NCBI GenBank assembly: GCA_964440345.1
Contig: CAYTSA010000014.1
Coordinates: 1-53,875 of the forward strand
Source: CAYTSA01 sp964440345
Lineage (GTDB): Bacteria; Desulfobacterota; Desulfovibrionia; Desulfovibrionales; Desulfovibrionaceae
Direction of reading: 5' to 3'
Length of the DNA: 53,875 bases
The notes beneath the pieces are model-generated. The model did not search any database. It had not been told where the DNA came from and was given only the letters and a program-made list of their open reading frames with translations. Both the position numbers and the translations under genes were made by a program. Shown here piece by piece: positions 23,255 to 32,386 of this stretch. Positions within the stretch are counted from its first letter, which is position 1. Each line of letters starts with the position of its first letter.

Positions 23255-25315
23255 CTACGCAGACAGCGGCAGCTTAAAGCTGAATGTGGTTCCTTGGCCA
23301 GGCTCGGTCTTGACTTTGTATGAGCCGCCCAGGTCCTCCAGAGCGGCCTTCACCGCGGCCAGACCCACGCCCCGCCCGGAGAGCATGGTGATGTCGTCTT
23401 TAGTGGAAAGGGAGTCAAGAAAGAGCAGTTCGCAGACGCGCTTGGCGTCCAGCTTTGCCGCGGCGTCTTTGTCCAGCACGCCTTTTTCCACGGCTTTGGC
23501 GCGTACTTTGTCCAGGTTCACGCCGGCCCCGTCGTCGGCAATGGAGACCTTAACGTATTCGCCTTTGTCCTTGACCTTGCAGGTAATGGCGCCTTCTTCG
23601 CTTTTTCCGGCGTCCACCCGGTCTTCAGGCGTTTCCACGCCGTGGTCTATCATGTTGCGGAACACATGGACCAGGGATTTAATAAAGGGGTGAAATTTTT
23701 CTTTGTCTACATATACGTCATCGCCGGCCACGACCATGGGCTCGATTTTCTTTCCCAGCCGCTGGGCAAGGGAGTCGATGTAGTCGTCGTAGCCGGCCAG
23801 CAGCTCGCGTAAGTTGTGCTTGCGCAGCGAAGCCAGCATGGGCAGCACCTTGGCCTGTTCTTCGGGCTTGAGCAATTCAGCCACCTTGTGTTCAATGGCC
23901 AGCAGGTTTGTCTTGCTGATGAAAAAGCGTTCGTCTGTTTTAAAGAATGATTCGCCCAAGGATTCGGCAATGACTGACCGGTCTTCAGCCAGCATGTAGT
24001 CGGGCTTCCACTCTGAAAGAGCCTGCAGCAACTGTTCGCCTGTGACCGGGGGGACGGCCTCAAGCATGTTTGAGAGCATGTTTTCCAGTTCATGCAGTTG
24101 ATCAGCGGTTTTGTGCAAGCCATACTGTCCGAAATCGCCTTTGAAGGTGTGCACAATTCGGAACATTTCCGTTAGCGCGGCGGCTATATCCGGAGCGTCC
24201 TGGTTCATAACGTCCTGGTTCATAACGTCCTGGTTCATGGCGTTCTGGACAAGGTTTTGCGCTTCGCTGGTGAGGAAAGATGTAAAGTCTGCCATGGCCA
24301 GATTGACGTCAGCTTGTTTTTTGAGAACCTTGACAACCATGCGCAGGTTTTTGCGTTCCTGGACCATTTTCTGTTCCAGCTCTTTCTTGTCGGTAATGTC
24401 CGTGAGCACAAGCATGAGCCGCTTCTGGTCCATATGCGTGATGATTTTGTAGTCCGCCTGGACAATTTTATTGTAAATGGTGAATTCAGTTGGAAGCAGT
24501 GAAAGGTAGACTTTTTGCTGCAGGTCTTGAGGCGCTCCAAAGATGTTGCCAAAGACTTGGTTGAGTATCTGCGCAGATTCTGCGCTAAGGTGCTTGGCCA
24601 TGAGTTCTGGAAAATGCTTGCCGCCAATGGGGCCGCGGAAGATGTTCACGCACTCCAGGCTGTATTCATCAAAGACGACAAGGTCTTCGCCAAAGGAGAG
24701 AAAGCCCTGGCCAGCGTTGTCCAGCAGGTTTTTGACAGCCTCGTTTTTTTCTCGCAGCTGGTTGGATTTTTCTTCTATCTGCTTACGGTGCCGCACTTCG
24801 GCTTCGTTGGCCATGTGCAGGATTTCCTTCTGCTTTTTTAGCAGTTCTATTTCTTTTTCCCTGTTTTTTGCAAGCTCCATCATAAACCGTTTGACGGACA
24901 CCACGCCCAGGTAGGTTTCATTTTCAGTGACGATGACGATGTCATAGAGTTCCCTGGGCGGGCGGTTCATGGCGATCATGGAGATGGCGGCGATATCCAC
25001 CGAAACATCCACGATAAGGGGGCGCTGGTTCATGAGCAGCTTGACCGGCCGCTTCATAAACAGGTCGCGGCCATATAGGCTCCCGAGTTTCTGATAATAG
25101 TCGTTGCGCATTACCAGGCCAACGGGCGCCTGCATGCTGTTCAGTATGACCACGCCTTCAGCATTGGGCTGAGCTTCGAAGTAATCGTGCAGCGTCCCTC
25201 CCGGCTCGTGCTGGGGAAAGGTTTGACTATGCTCGACAAGCTTGCGGATGTTGTCGTCCTCGTGGGTGTATTCATCAAGAGTGATGTCCGCTAAGGACGC
25301 AGGTTCCATGCTCAA
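23255..25315 (-). CDS. CheA-like hybrid histidine kinase with CBS-like, coiled-coil and Hpt domains
   Basis: A 686-residue soluble kinase. Residues ~50-150 resemble a CBS-pair/input domain of the kind found in GGDEF proteins. ~150-205 is a coiled coil (NREKEIELLKKQKEIL). ~205-320 is PAS-like. ~360-450 is an Hpt domain with the phospho-accepting His in RIVHTFKGDFGQYG. ~540-686 is a HATPase_c with HVFRNMIDHGVE, SIADDGAGVN and SGRGVGLAAVKAALEDLGG. No CheW-like regulatory domain follows, so it is not a complete CheA. A 15 bp tandem repeat encodes MNQDV units at 24196-24238. Its start overlaps the stop of the CheY-like gene upstream, so the pair is co-translated. Confidence 0.92.
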   Translation of the reverse strand: MSMEPASLADITLDEYTHEDDNIRKLVEHSQTFPQHEPGGTLHDYFEAQPNAEGVVILNSMQAPVGLVMRNDYYQKLGSLYGRDLFMKRPVKLLMNQRPLIVDVSVDIAAISMIAMNRPPRELYDIVIVTENETYLGVVSVKRFMMELAKNREKEIELLKKQKEILHMANEAEVRHRKQIEEKSNQLREKNEAVKNLLDNAGQGFLSFGEDLVVFDEYSLECVNIFRGPIGGKHFPELMAKHLSAESAQILNQVFGNIFGAPQDLQQKVYLSLLPTEFTIYNKIVQADYKIITHMDQKRLMLVLTDITDKKELEQKMVQERKNLRMVVKVLKKQADVNLAMADFTSFLTSEAQNLVQNAMNQDVMNQDVMNQDAPDIAAALTEMFRIVHTFKGDFGQYGLHKTADQLHELENMLSNMLEAVPPVTGEQLLQALSEWKPDYMLAEDRSVIAESLGESFFKTDERFFISKTNLLAIEHKVAELLKPEEQAKVLPMLASLRKHNLRELLAGYDDYIDSLAQRLGKKIEPMVVAGDDVYVDKEKFHPFIKSLVHVFRNMIDHGVETPEDRVDAGKSEEGAITCKVKDKGEYVKVSIADDGAGVNLDKVRAKAVEKGVLDKDAAAKLDAKRVCELLFLDSLSTKDDITMLSGRGVGLAAVKAALEDLGGSYKVKTEPGQGTTFSFKLPLSA
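24196..24238 (-). repeat. 15 bp in-frame tandem repeat (MNQDV units)
   Basis: CGTCCTGGTTCATAA occurs twice plus a 13 bp partial copy, encoding MNQDV-MNQDV-MNQDA just before the Hpt domain. The unit length is a multiple of three, so slippage would change linker length without a frameshift. Confidence 0.9.
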
Positions 25316-25683
25316 GCTCCAGTGTCGTTCAGCACTTCGTTCAGCGCTTCGATGACCTTGTCTGCTTCAAAAGGTTTGGTGATGTAGTGCAGGGCGCCGG
25401 TGTTCAGAGCCTCCAGAATTTTTGCTCCCTGGCCCAGCGCGCTGACCATGATGACTTTGGCGTCCGGGTTCAGCTCCCGAATCTTGCGCAAACACTCAAT
25501 GCCGTTCATCTTGGGCATGGTGATGTCCATGGTGGTGACGTCAGGTTTGAGTTCCTCGTACTGGATGACTCCGTCCTTGCCGTCTGAGGCTTCGCCAATG
25601 ACTTCGTGCTGGGCTTCTTCGAAAATGGTCTTCAAGTTGTTGCGGGCCACTACCGAATCGTCCACAATGAGAATCCGCGCCAT
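25312..25683 (-). CDS. CheY-like single-domain response regulator
   Basis: A 123-residue receiver domain: ILIVDDSVVARNNL (acidic pair), phospho-accepting Asp in DVTTMDITMPKMNGIE, MVSAL, and the conserved Lys in YITKPFEADKV. There is no output domain. Its stop overlaps the ATG of the CheA-like kinase (ATGA), and the CheX-like phosphatase gene lies upstream, so it is the probable phosphoryl acceptor of this set. AAGGAGCA precedes the start. Confidence 0.95.
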   Translation of the reverse strand: MARILIVDDSVVARNNLKTIFEEAQHEVIGEASDGKDGVIQYEELKPDVTTMDITMPKMNGIECLRKIRELNPDAKVIMVSALGQGAKILEALNTGALHYITKPFEADKVIEALNEVLNDTGA

Positions 25684-25715
25684 GGATGTGCTCCTTGCAG
25701 GTGCAGTTTTAAGGG

Positions 25716-26612
25716 TTACTTGAACACGGGCGATCCAAGCCCGATGTAAAATTGGAATGCGCCAAAAGACAAGCTAAACGGCGCTTTGTATACAACGCCG
25801 ATGGACGTGATAACGCCGTCAATCTTGGCTTCGGAGGGGTAGAGCTCCAGGTCCACCCAGTCGTTGGAAAGCTTGGAGAGGAAAAGGCCATTGTGGGTGT
25901 TCATGAATTCGCCCAGAGCGTCCACCGCCAGCTCGCCAAAATTCTCCACCCGCATTCGGGCAAACCGTTGGGCGAATTCGCGCATGCCTTCGCGCTCGCC
26001 GGCCAAGCCGGTGAATATCTTGAAACGGCCGTCCATCTCCTGGTGCACCAGAGCGTCAAACGGCTCTTCGGTAATGAGTTCCGCCGGCTGCAAAAGGATG
26101 TTGTTGTCAATAAACCGGACCAGGTTGCGCACAAACAGGGCAAAGTACTCGCCATATATTTTGGGGTCGCCCAGTTCCGGCATCTTGACGATGGCCCGGG
26201 TCACAGTATCTATGTCGTTGTTGCGCAGAGCCTCATACTCTGCAGCAGTTAAGCCGGAATCCTTGCGGTATTCGTTGAGAACACTTTCCACTTCCTCATA
26301 AGTCAGCACGTTCCGATCCACCAGAGCCTGGCTGATGAGCAGGTGCCGTTTGTTCTGCTGGCCGAGCAGCTCTGTCAGCTGATCTTGGTTCATGAAGCCT
26401 TCGTCGATGGCAATTTCCCCAAAGCGCTTGTCCTGTTGAGCCTGCAGTGCATTTACGCGTTCCACGTGAGCGGCTGTCATGTAGCCAGCGTCTATAGCCA
26501 GTATGCCCAGCTTGACTCGGACAGAGTCCTGCAGGGCGAGTACGTCGCGGAGTTGGCGCGGCGTTATCATGCCGCGCTTGAGAAGGTAGTTGCCGAAAAA
26601 CTGGCTAAACAT
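25716..26612 (-). CDS. CheX-like protein with N-terminal MshEN-type repeats
   Basis: A 298-residue protein. Residues ~1-115 carry repeated LGxLAIxxGYMT/FGEIAIDEGFM...LLGQQ units that resemble the MshEN/GspE N-terminal module, which in some proteins binds cyclic di-GMP. Residues ~150-298 resemble the CheX chemotaxis phosphatase fold (ENFGELAVDALGEFMNTHNG). AAGGAGCGG upstream fixes the start at ATG 26612. As first gene of the CheX-CheY-CheA-like set it may dephosphorylate the neighbouring receiver and link it to a second-messenger input; this is inference from domain order. Confidence 0.72.
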   Translation of the reverse strand: MFSQFFGNYLLKRGMITPRQLRDVLALQDSVRVKLGILAIDAGYMTAAHVERVNALQAQQDKRFGEIAIDEGFMNQDQLTELLGQQNKRHLLISQALVDRNVLTYEEVESVLNEYRKDSGLTAAEYEALRNNDIDTVTRAIVKMPELGDPKIYGEYFALFVRNLVRFIDNNILLQPAELITEEPFDALVHQEMDGRFKIFTGLAGEREGMREFAQRFARMRVENFGELAVDALGEFMNTHNGLFLSKLSNDWVDLELYPSEAKIDGVITSIGVVYKAPFSLSFGAFQFYIGLGSPVFK

Positions 26613-26843
26613 TGTTGTCCGCTCCTTGAGAGGTGGTGGTGTATAAAATCTGCTGCTCCATAAGGAGCAACAACCCATACTTATACTATGTTAAGATTGG
26701 TTCAATTCTATATGGCGATTGGGTGAACTCTTTTCAATGCGTTAGAAAACATTTGCTTTTTTATGCTCAGGAACACAGCGCCGCCTCCCGCACAATGCGC
26801 TGGCGCGGTTGACGGGCCAGCACGCCGAGGGTACCCAGCAACA

Positions 26844-27971
26844 ATGCTTCTTGCCACTGAAATCGCTTCTGGACTGCAAGCCAGGCTTTTGGACTGGTGG
26901 GCTGTGAACCAACGGTCTTTGCCCTGGCGCGTCACTAGCGACCCCTACGCCGTATGGGTTTCAGAGATTATGCTGCAGCAGACCCAGGTGGACCGTGTCA
27001 TCGGCTATTTTGAGCGCTGGATGCAGCGCTATCCTGACCCGGCGTCGCTGGCCCGGGCCGACGAGGACGAACTGCTTAAGCTGTGGGAAGGTCTGGGCTA
27101 CTACAACCGGGCCCGGAACATGGTCAAGGCCGCCCGGGTAATGGTCTGCGAGCATGGCGGCGCCGTGCCGCAGAGCCGCGAGGCGTTGCTGGCCCTGCCC
27201 GGCGTGGGACCATACACAGCCGGGGCTGTGCGCAGCCTGGCCTTTAACGCGCCTGAACCGGCTGTGGACGCAAACGTGGAGCGGGTGCTGGCCCGGGTGC
27301 TGGACATTGACGAGCCGGTGAAGTCTTCTCCAGCCGCAAAGGCTCTACACGAAGCAGCCTCAGCGCTCATCCCCGAGGGCAAAGCCCGAGATTTCAACCA
27401 GGCACTGATGGAGCTGGGGGCGCTGGTTTGCAACCGCAATCCACAGTGTGAGCAATGCCCGCTGGCCGGCGTGTGCCAGGCCAAGCGCATGGGCATACCG
27501 CACGAGCGGCCGGTGCCTGGCCGCAAGCAGGAGATAACTCCGCTGCAGGTGGCGTCTGGCTTGTTGCTGCATCAAGGCCGGTTGTGCATCCAGAAACGGC
27601 CGGAAACAGGCGTGTGGGCCGGGTTGTGGGAGTTTCCAGGCGGCCGGGTTGAACCCGGCGAAACCCCCAGCCAGGCTGTGGCCCGGGAACTGCGCGAGGA
27701 GCTGGGCTTTACCGTGCAACCGCTGCGGGAGCTGGCTATCATCCGTCACGGTTACACCACTTACCGGGTGACCCTGCACTGCTGGCTGTGCCGGCTGACT
27801 GGTGCAGTTGAAAGTTGGCCAGAGCCAGAGCTGACCGCTGCTACTGAATACCGTTGGGCCAGACGGGAGGATTTAGAGGGCCTGGCTTTTCCAGCTGGGC
27901 ACCGCAAACTCATTGACCAGCTGCAGCCTGAGGACGGCCCGAAGTTCGGTATGGAAGATTTCTTTTTGTAG
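26844..27971 (+). CDS. mutY: A/G-specific adenine glycosylase
   Basis: A 375-residue repair enzyme that removes adenine opposite 8-oxoguanine. The N-terminal helix-hairpin-helix glycosylase has LPWRVTSDPYAVWVSEIMLQ and LPGVGPYTAGAV with catalytic Asp in EPAVDANVERVLARV. The iron-sulfur ligands are in CNRNPQCEQCPLAGVC. The C-terminal Nudix-like domain (WEFPGGRVEPGETPSQAVARE) recognises the oxidised base. ATG 26844 fits the family start; the frame is open further upstream. Confidence 0.96.
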   Translation: MLLATEIASGLQARLLDWWAVNQRSLPWRVTSDPYAVWVSEIMLQQTQVDRVIGYFERWMQRYPDPASLARADEDELLKLWEGLGYYNRARNMVKAARVMVCEHGGAVPQSREALLALPGVGPYTAGAVRSLAFNAPEPAVDANVERVLARVLDIDEPVKSSPAAKALHEAASALIPEGKARDFNQALMELGALVCNRNPQCEQCPLAGVCQAKRMGIPHERPVPGRKQEITPLQVASGLLLHQGRLCIQKRPETGVWAGLWEFPGGRVEPGETPSQAVARELREELGFTVQPLRELAIIRHGYTTYRVTLHCWLCRLTGAVESWPEPELTAATEYRWARREDLEGLAFPAGHRKLIDQLQPEDGPKFGMEDFFL

Positions 27972-28038
27972 CAAGCGCGCCGGCCTGATTGCCAAAGGCA
28001 GGGCCGTACACTATGAAAAGCGCAGGGAGGACAACGAC

Positions 28039-28644
28039 GTGGACTATATATGGATTGTCTGGGCAGTGCTCGCATATGTGACAGGCTCCATGCCATTTGG
28101 CTTGTGGCTGGCCAAGACCGTTTGCGGCGTGGACCCGCGGACCACGGGCAGCCGCAACACCGGGGCCACGAACATCGCCCGCACCTGCGGAACGCGCTAC
28201 GGGGTGGCGACGTTGGTTCTGGACATGCTCAAAGGCGCGCTGCCCGTGGCTGGCGCCTTGCTGACCGGCTGCGCGGTCTGGCAGGTGAACGTGGTTATGT
28301 TTTTGGCGGTCTTGGGACACGTATTTTCACTATTTATGGGTTTTCGCGGCGGCAAGGCCGTGGCCACAACACTGGGCGTGTTCATCCCGGCTGCGTTCTG
28401 GCCTTTGCTGCTTTCTGCAGTGCTCTGTGTGGCGGTCATCAAGGCCTCGGGGTTTGTATCCCTGGGCTCGCTGACGCTGGTAACAGCCATGCCTCTGGCC
28501 CTGGCGGGATTCGGCCGTTTCGAGTATCTGCCTGTTGCTCTGGCCATAATGGGGCTTGTCTACTGGCGGCACCGGGAAAACATCGTCCGGCTGGCCCGGG
28601 GCGAAGAGAAAAGCTGGCGAAAATCCAAGCAGGACGCTGCATGA
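28039..28644 (+). CDS. plsY: Acyl-phosphate glycerol-3-phosphate acyltransferase
   Basis: A 201-residue integral membrane enzyme of phosphatidic acid synthesis. Motifs are TGSMPFGLWLAK, SRNTGATNIAR and GHVFSLFMGFRGGKAVAT, which bind glycerol-3-phosphate and acyl phosphate. GTG 28039 has AGGGAGGA eight bases upstream. It overlaps pgpA (ATGA) and forms a phospholipid pair with it. Confidence 0.95.
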   Translation: MDYIWIVWAVLAYVTGSMPFGLWLAKTVCGVDPRTTGSRNTGATNIARTCGTRYGVATLVLDMLKGALPVAGALLTGCAVWQVNVVMFLAVLGHVFSLFMGFRGGKAVATTLGVFIPAAFWPLLLSAVLCVAVIKASGFVSLGSLTLVTAMPLALAGFGRFEYLPVALAIMGLVYWRHRENIVRLARGEEKSWRKSKQDAA

Positions 28645-29117
28645 CGCGGCCCCGTAGCTTTTGGGATCACGCCGCTCTGGCTTTTGCACGGTTGTGGCCG
28701 GCTGGGCTTTCCCCCTGGGCGCCGGGCACGGCCGGGGCCCTGGTTGCCACAGTGCTGGCGCCGTATGTGTTTCTCCCCCTTTCGTTGCCTGGCCGCTGTT
28801 TGTTGCTGGCGGCTGTTTTTGTTGCTGGCGGCCTGGCTGCAAGCAGGGCGGAGCGGGTTTTGGGCCGCCAGGACCCGGGCGAAGTGGTTGTTGACGAGCT
28901 TTTGGGCCAATGGGTGGTATATCTGCCTTTTGCAGCGTTGTCCTGGCCGTATGTGTTGCTGGGGTTTGTTCTGTTCCGTGTTTTCGACATAGCCAAGCCC
29001 CCGCCAGTGCGCCAGGCCGAGCAGTGGCTGCCGTCCGGCTGGGGCGTCATGATTGATGACGTTGCCGCAGGCGCATGCGCCGCTGCGGTAATGCTGCTGG
29101 TCCGCGTGTTCCTGTAG
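28641..29117 (+). CDS. pgpA: Phosphatidylglycerophosphatase A
   Basis: A 158-residue membrane phosphatase that makes phosphatidylglycerol. PgpA signatures: LSPWAPGTAGALVA, GRQDPGEVVVDELLGQW with the acidic active-site residues, FRVFDIAKPPPVR, and GVMIDDVAAG. ATG 28641 overlaps the plsY stop. Two bases separate it from the next gene, so the three are likely co-transcribed. Confidence 0.95.
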   Translation: MTRPRSFWDHAALAFARLWPAGLSPWAPGTAGALVATVLAPYVFLPLSLPGRCLLLAAVFVAGGLAASRAERVLGRQDPGEVVVDELLGQWVVYLPFAALSWPYVLLGFVLFRVFDIAKPPPVRQAEQWLPSGWGVMIDDVAAGACAAAVMLLVRVFL

Positions 29118-29119
29118 GA

Positions 29120-31303
29120 ATGGAAACTTCCGATAACGTTTTGCCTTGCGGGCGGCGAGCTGCTGGCCGTTGGACTGCGGCTGGGGCTGTGTTTCTGACG
29201 GCGGGGCTGTTGTTTTGGCTGGAGCTGATGGCGGCCAAGGCGCTGCTGCCTGGTTTCGGCGGCTCCGCCGGCGTGTGGGCGGCGGCGGTGGCTTGTTTCC
29301 AAACTGCTTTGCTGGCCGGTTATGTGGCGGCGTGGGGCGCGTCCCGGCGGCCCGGGCCGGAGTCTGGGGCCTGGTTGTGGTCGCTGGCGTTGCTCTGCGT
29401 TGCCTGGTTTTTTCCTTTTACGCCGGAAACATTGCTTGCCGTTCAGCCCTATGAGAATCCAGGCGTCTCAGCCTTAGTTGGGCTTTTTGCGGCCGCCGGT
29501 CCGGCTGGGGCGGTGCTGGCCGGCGCTTCTGTTTCTCTGCAGGCCGGGCTGGTCCGGCGCTGGCGCGACCCTACGCCTCTATACGCTGCTTCAAATGCAG
29601 GCTCTTTTGCAGGACTGGCGGCGTATCTGTTGATTATTGAACCATATCTGGACCTGCCGGCCCAAGCTGCCTGGTGGACAGGCGGGGTGATGCTTGCCGG
29701 CATGGCCTTTGCTGCGTCTTTGGCGCTATTTCGCCGCGTTCCCGTGCTTGAAGCACTGGATGCGGTAAAGCCGCGCATTTCTGGCTTTTTGCGTCTGCTG
29801 TGGTTTCTCAGCGCCATGGCTGGAGCGGCGTTGTTTATGTCTGTTTCCAATGTACTGGGCGTGCAGCTGCCAGCCGCGCCGCTGCTGTGGGCGCCGCCGC
29901 TGGCCGTGTATCTGGCCAGCCTGGCGCTGGTGTTTTCGGGAAGGGCGGCGCGGCTCGGCTGGCTGGCGGACAGGCTGCCGTTGCTTGCGGCGGCCGGGGC
30001 TGCGGCCTGGGTGTTTCGGGCGGACCTTGCGGCCTGGTCTGGGGTTGGCTTTGCTGCGTGCCTGCTCGTTCTGGAGTTTGGTCTGTGCACAGTTTGCCAT
30101 TGGCGGCTGCACGTTTTGCGTTCCGCCGGCGCGGGGCTGGGGGAGTACTATTTCTGGATAGCCCTGGGCGGTCTTGCAGGCGGGGCCGTGGGCGGCTGGG
30201 CGGCGCCGTATGTGTTTGATGGATCGTACGAATTTTTGCTGGCCCTGGTTTTGGCCGGATGGACGGCCGGGCTGGTCCAGGCTTATGCCGGAAAACGGCT
30301 GGCCCGATGGGGCGGCGGGCTTACAGTGGCTTCGCTGGCCACAGCGCTGCTGCTATTGATGGACCCGGCCGGAGGACTGCTGGCTGTGCTGGCCGTGGTT
30401 GTTGCCGGGTGCTGGCTGCTGCGCGGCGTGCGCGCTGGCTATCTGGAAACCGCGCTTTTCATGGCCGTGTGCGTGTACAGTTGCGGTTTGACGCACCGGG
30501 CGCACGTGGACGGAATTGTCGCGCACCAGCGTCGGACCTGGTATTCCATGCATACAGTCGCCGACCGTAAGGATACGCGTTATTTGCTGCACGGGGCCAC
30601 CGTGCATGGCATGGAGTCCCTACTGGCTCGCCACAGGGGAAAGCCGTCAGCCTACTACCATCCGGAGACGCCGGCCGGGGAGTTTTTTCTGGAAAACATG
30701 GATCAGGGCAAGCCCGTGGCTGTGGCGGGCATGGGCGCGGCCACCCTGTCTGTGTACGCCGAGGCAGGGCAGAAGGTCGTCTTTTACGAGTTGGATTCGC
30801 ATACAGAGTACATTGCCCGGGAATTTTTCAGCTTTCTGGAGAGGTCTCCTGGCGACTGCTCTGTGGTTCTAGGCGACTGCCGGCGCATGCTGGCCAGGGC
30901 CGCGCATGGAACGTATGGAACGGTCGTTGTGGACGTGTTTTCAGGCGGGGCCGTGCCTGTGCACTGTCTCACCGTGGAGGGACTTGCGGTGTTTTTGCGC
31001 TCGGTCGGTGAGCAGGGCGTTGTCCTGCTGCATTTGAGCAACAAGCACCTGGATTTGACGGGACCGGTTGCCGCGGCTGGGCTGGTTCTCGGGACGCAGG
31101 CGGTGTTCAGACAGAACGTGCGCGCGGATTCACCTTTGGCGCTGCCCAGCGTGTGGGCGGCCATGACCAGAGACGCGGCCATGGCCGGGCAGCTGGGCGC
31201 CCTGGGCTGGGGCCCGCGTGAGAGCCTGCAAAAGAGGTTTCTTTCTGCGCCGCCGCGGGTGTGGACAGACCGCAAGGCGGCGTTATTGCCAGCTTTGCGG
31301 TAA
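29120..31303 (+). CDS. Membrane protein fused to spermidine-synthase-like domain
   Basis: A 727-residue two-part protein. Residues ~15-480 hold about twelve to fourteen hydrophobic segments, starting FLTAGLLFWLELMAAKALLP, with MFS-like organisation. The C-terminal ~220 residues form a Rossmann aminopropyltransferase-like domain: VAGMGAATLSVYAEAGQKVVFYE, then GDCRRML and TVVVDVFSGGAVP. Fusions of this type are widespread and unassigned; they lack proof of polyamine synthesis. The stop of pgpA is two bases upstream, and the end nearly meets the convergent threonine aldolase gene. Confidence 0.85.
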   Translation: METSDNVLPCGRRAAGRWTAAGAVFLTAGLLFWLELMAAKALLPGFGGSAGVWAAAVACFQTALLAGYVAAWGASRRPGPESGAWLWSLALLCVAWFFPFTPETLLAVQPYENPGVSALVGLFAAAGPAGAVLAGASVSLQAGLVRRWRDPTPLYAASNAGSFAGLAAYLLIIEPYLDLPAQAAWWTGGVMLAGMAFAASLALFRRVPVLEALDAVKPRISGFLRLLWFLSAMAGAALFMSVSNVLGVQLPAAPLLWAPPLAVYLASLALVFSGRAARLGWLADRLPLLAAAGAAAWVFRADLAAWSGVGFAACLLVLEFGLCTVCHWRLHVLRSAGAGLGEYYFWIALGGLAGGAVGGWAAPYVFDGSYEFLLALVLAGWTAGLVQAYAGKRLARWGGGLTVASLATALLLLMDPAGGLLAVLAVVVAGCWLLRGVRAGYLETALFMAVCVYSCGLTHRAHVDGIVAHQRRTWYSMHTVADRKDTRYLLHGATVHGMESLLARHRGKPSAYYHPETPAGEFFLENMDQGKPVAVAGMGAATLSVYAEAGQKVVFYELDSHTEYIAREFFSFLERSPGDCSVVLGDCRRMLARAAHGTYGTVVVDVFSGGAVPVHCLTVEGLAVFLRSVGEQGVVLLHLSNKHLDLTGPVAAAGLVLGTQAVFRQNVRADSPLALPSVWAAMTRDAAMAGQLGALGWGPRESLQKRFLSAPPRVWTDRKAALLPALR

Positions 31304-31336
31304 GGACTATGCTGCTCCAGCGAGGGGCGCGTCCGT

Positions 31337-32386
31337 TTACTGGCGGTTCAGGCATTTCTCAAGAGCTTTGACGAATGTTGCAACGTCTTGCTCCGAGGAA
31401 TCGAAGGAGCACATCCATCTGAGTTCCTGCGTATCCGGAAAGCTTGGATCGTCTTCGGGGTTCCAGACGTAGAACATAAAATCTTGCTGTAAAGAGGATA
31501 TCACAGGCGTGGGTAGCCGGGCAAACACGGCGTTGGTTTCCACCGGCCGGGTAAGCTGAACGCTTTGCAGCGCGGCCGCCTGTTCGCCTAACAGGGCCGC
31601 CATGGCGTTGGCGTGGGCCGCGTTGCGCCGCCACAGCCCATCCTGCAGCAGGGCGGAAAACTGGGCCGATATATAGCGCATCTTGGACGCCAGCTGCATG
31701 CCCTGTTTGCGTATGTACATGAAATTTTCCGCCGGCTTGGGGGAGAAGAAGACCACTGCCTCGCCATACATGAGGCCGTTTTTTGTGCCGCCAAAGGAAA
31801 GGGCGTCCACGCCCAGGTCCACAGTCAGGGCTTTCAGGTCCATGTCCAAGGCGGCGGCTGCGTTGGCCAGCCGGGCGCCGTCCATGTGCAGCCACAGGCC
31901 GTGTTCGCGGCAAAATGCGGAGATGGCGGCGATTTCTTCCGGCTGATAAAGAACGCCCAGCTCTGTGGGCTGGGTGATAGTCACAGCCGCAGGTTGGTTG
32001 TGGTGCTGAAAGCCCACAGAATGCAAAAAAGGCCGCACCATGTCTGGCGTCAATTTGCCGTCTTTGGCAGGAACGCTGAGCATCTTGAAGCCGCCGAAGC
32101 GCTCAGGCGCGCCGCATTCATCCACATTGGCGTGGGCGTGATTTGCGCTTATGACCGCCTGCCAGGGCTGGGCCAGGCTGGAGAGGCAGAGGACGTTGGC
32201 GCCTGTGCCTAAAAACACGAAAAAGGTCTGCGCCTGCGGCCCGAATTCGCGGCGAAACTGCTCGCAGGCGGTTTCGGTCCAGGGGTCGTCGCCGTAAGCC
32301 ACGGCGTGGTCGAGGTTGGTTTGGGTAAGCGCTTCCATTACGGCTGGATGGACGCCGCTGTTATTATCGCTGGCAAAGCTGCGCAT
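31337..32386 (-). CDS. ltaE: Low-specificity L-threonine aldolase
   Basis: A 349-residue fold type I PLP enzyme that cleaves threonine or allo-threonine to glycine and acetaldehyde. Motifs: FASDNNSGVHPAVMEAL, FLGTGANVLCL, LWLHMDGARLANA and the PLP lysine in LSFGGTKNGLMYGEA. Length fits the bacterial family. AAGGAGAAA lies upstream of the start. It is monocistronic and faces the fused membrane protein gene. Confidence 0.95.
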   Translation of the reverse strand: MRSFASDNNSGVHPAVMEALTQTNLDHAVAYGDDPWTETACEQFRREFGPQAQTFFVFLGTGANVLCLSSLAQPWQAVISANHAHANVDECGAPERFGGFKMLSVPAKDGKLTPDMVRPFLHSVGFQHHNQPAAVTITQPTELGVLYQPEEIAAISAFCREHGLWLHMDGARLANAAAALDMDLKALTVDLGVDALSFGGTKNGLMYGEAVVFFSPKPAENFMYIRKQGMQLASKMRYISAQFSALLQDGLWRRNAAHANAMAALLGEQAAALQSVQLTRPVETNAVFARLPTPVISSLQQDFMFYVWNPEDDPSFPDTQELRWMCSFDSSEQDVATFVKALEKCLNRQ

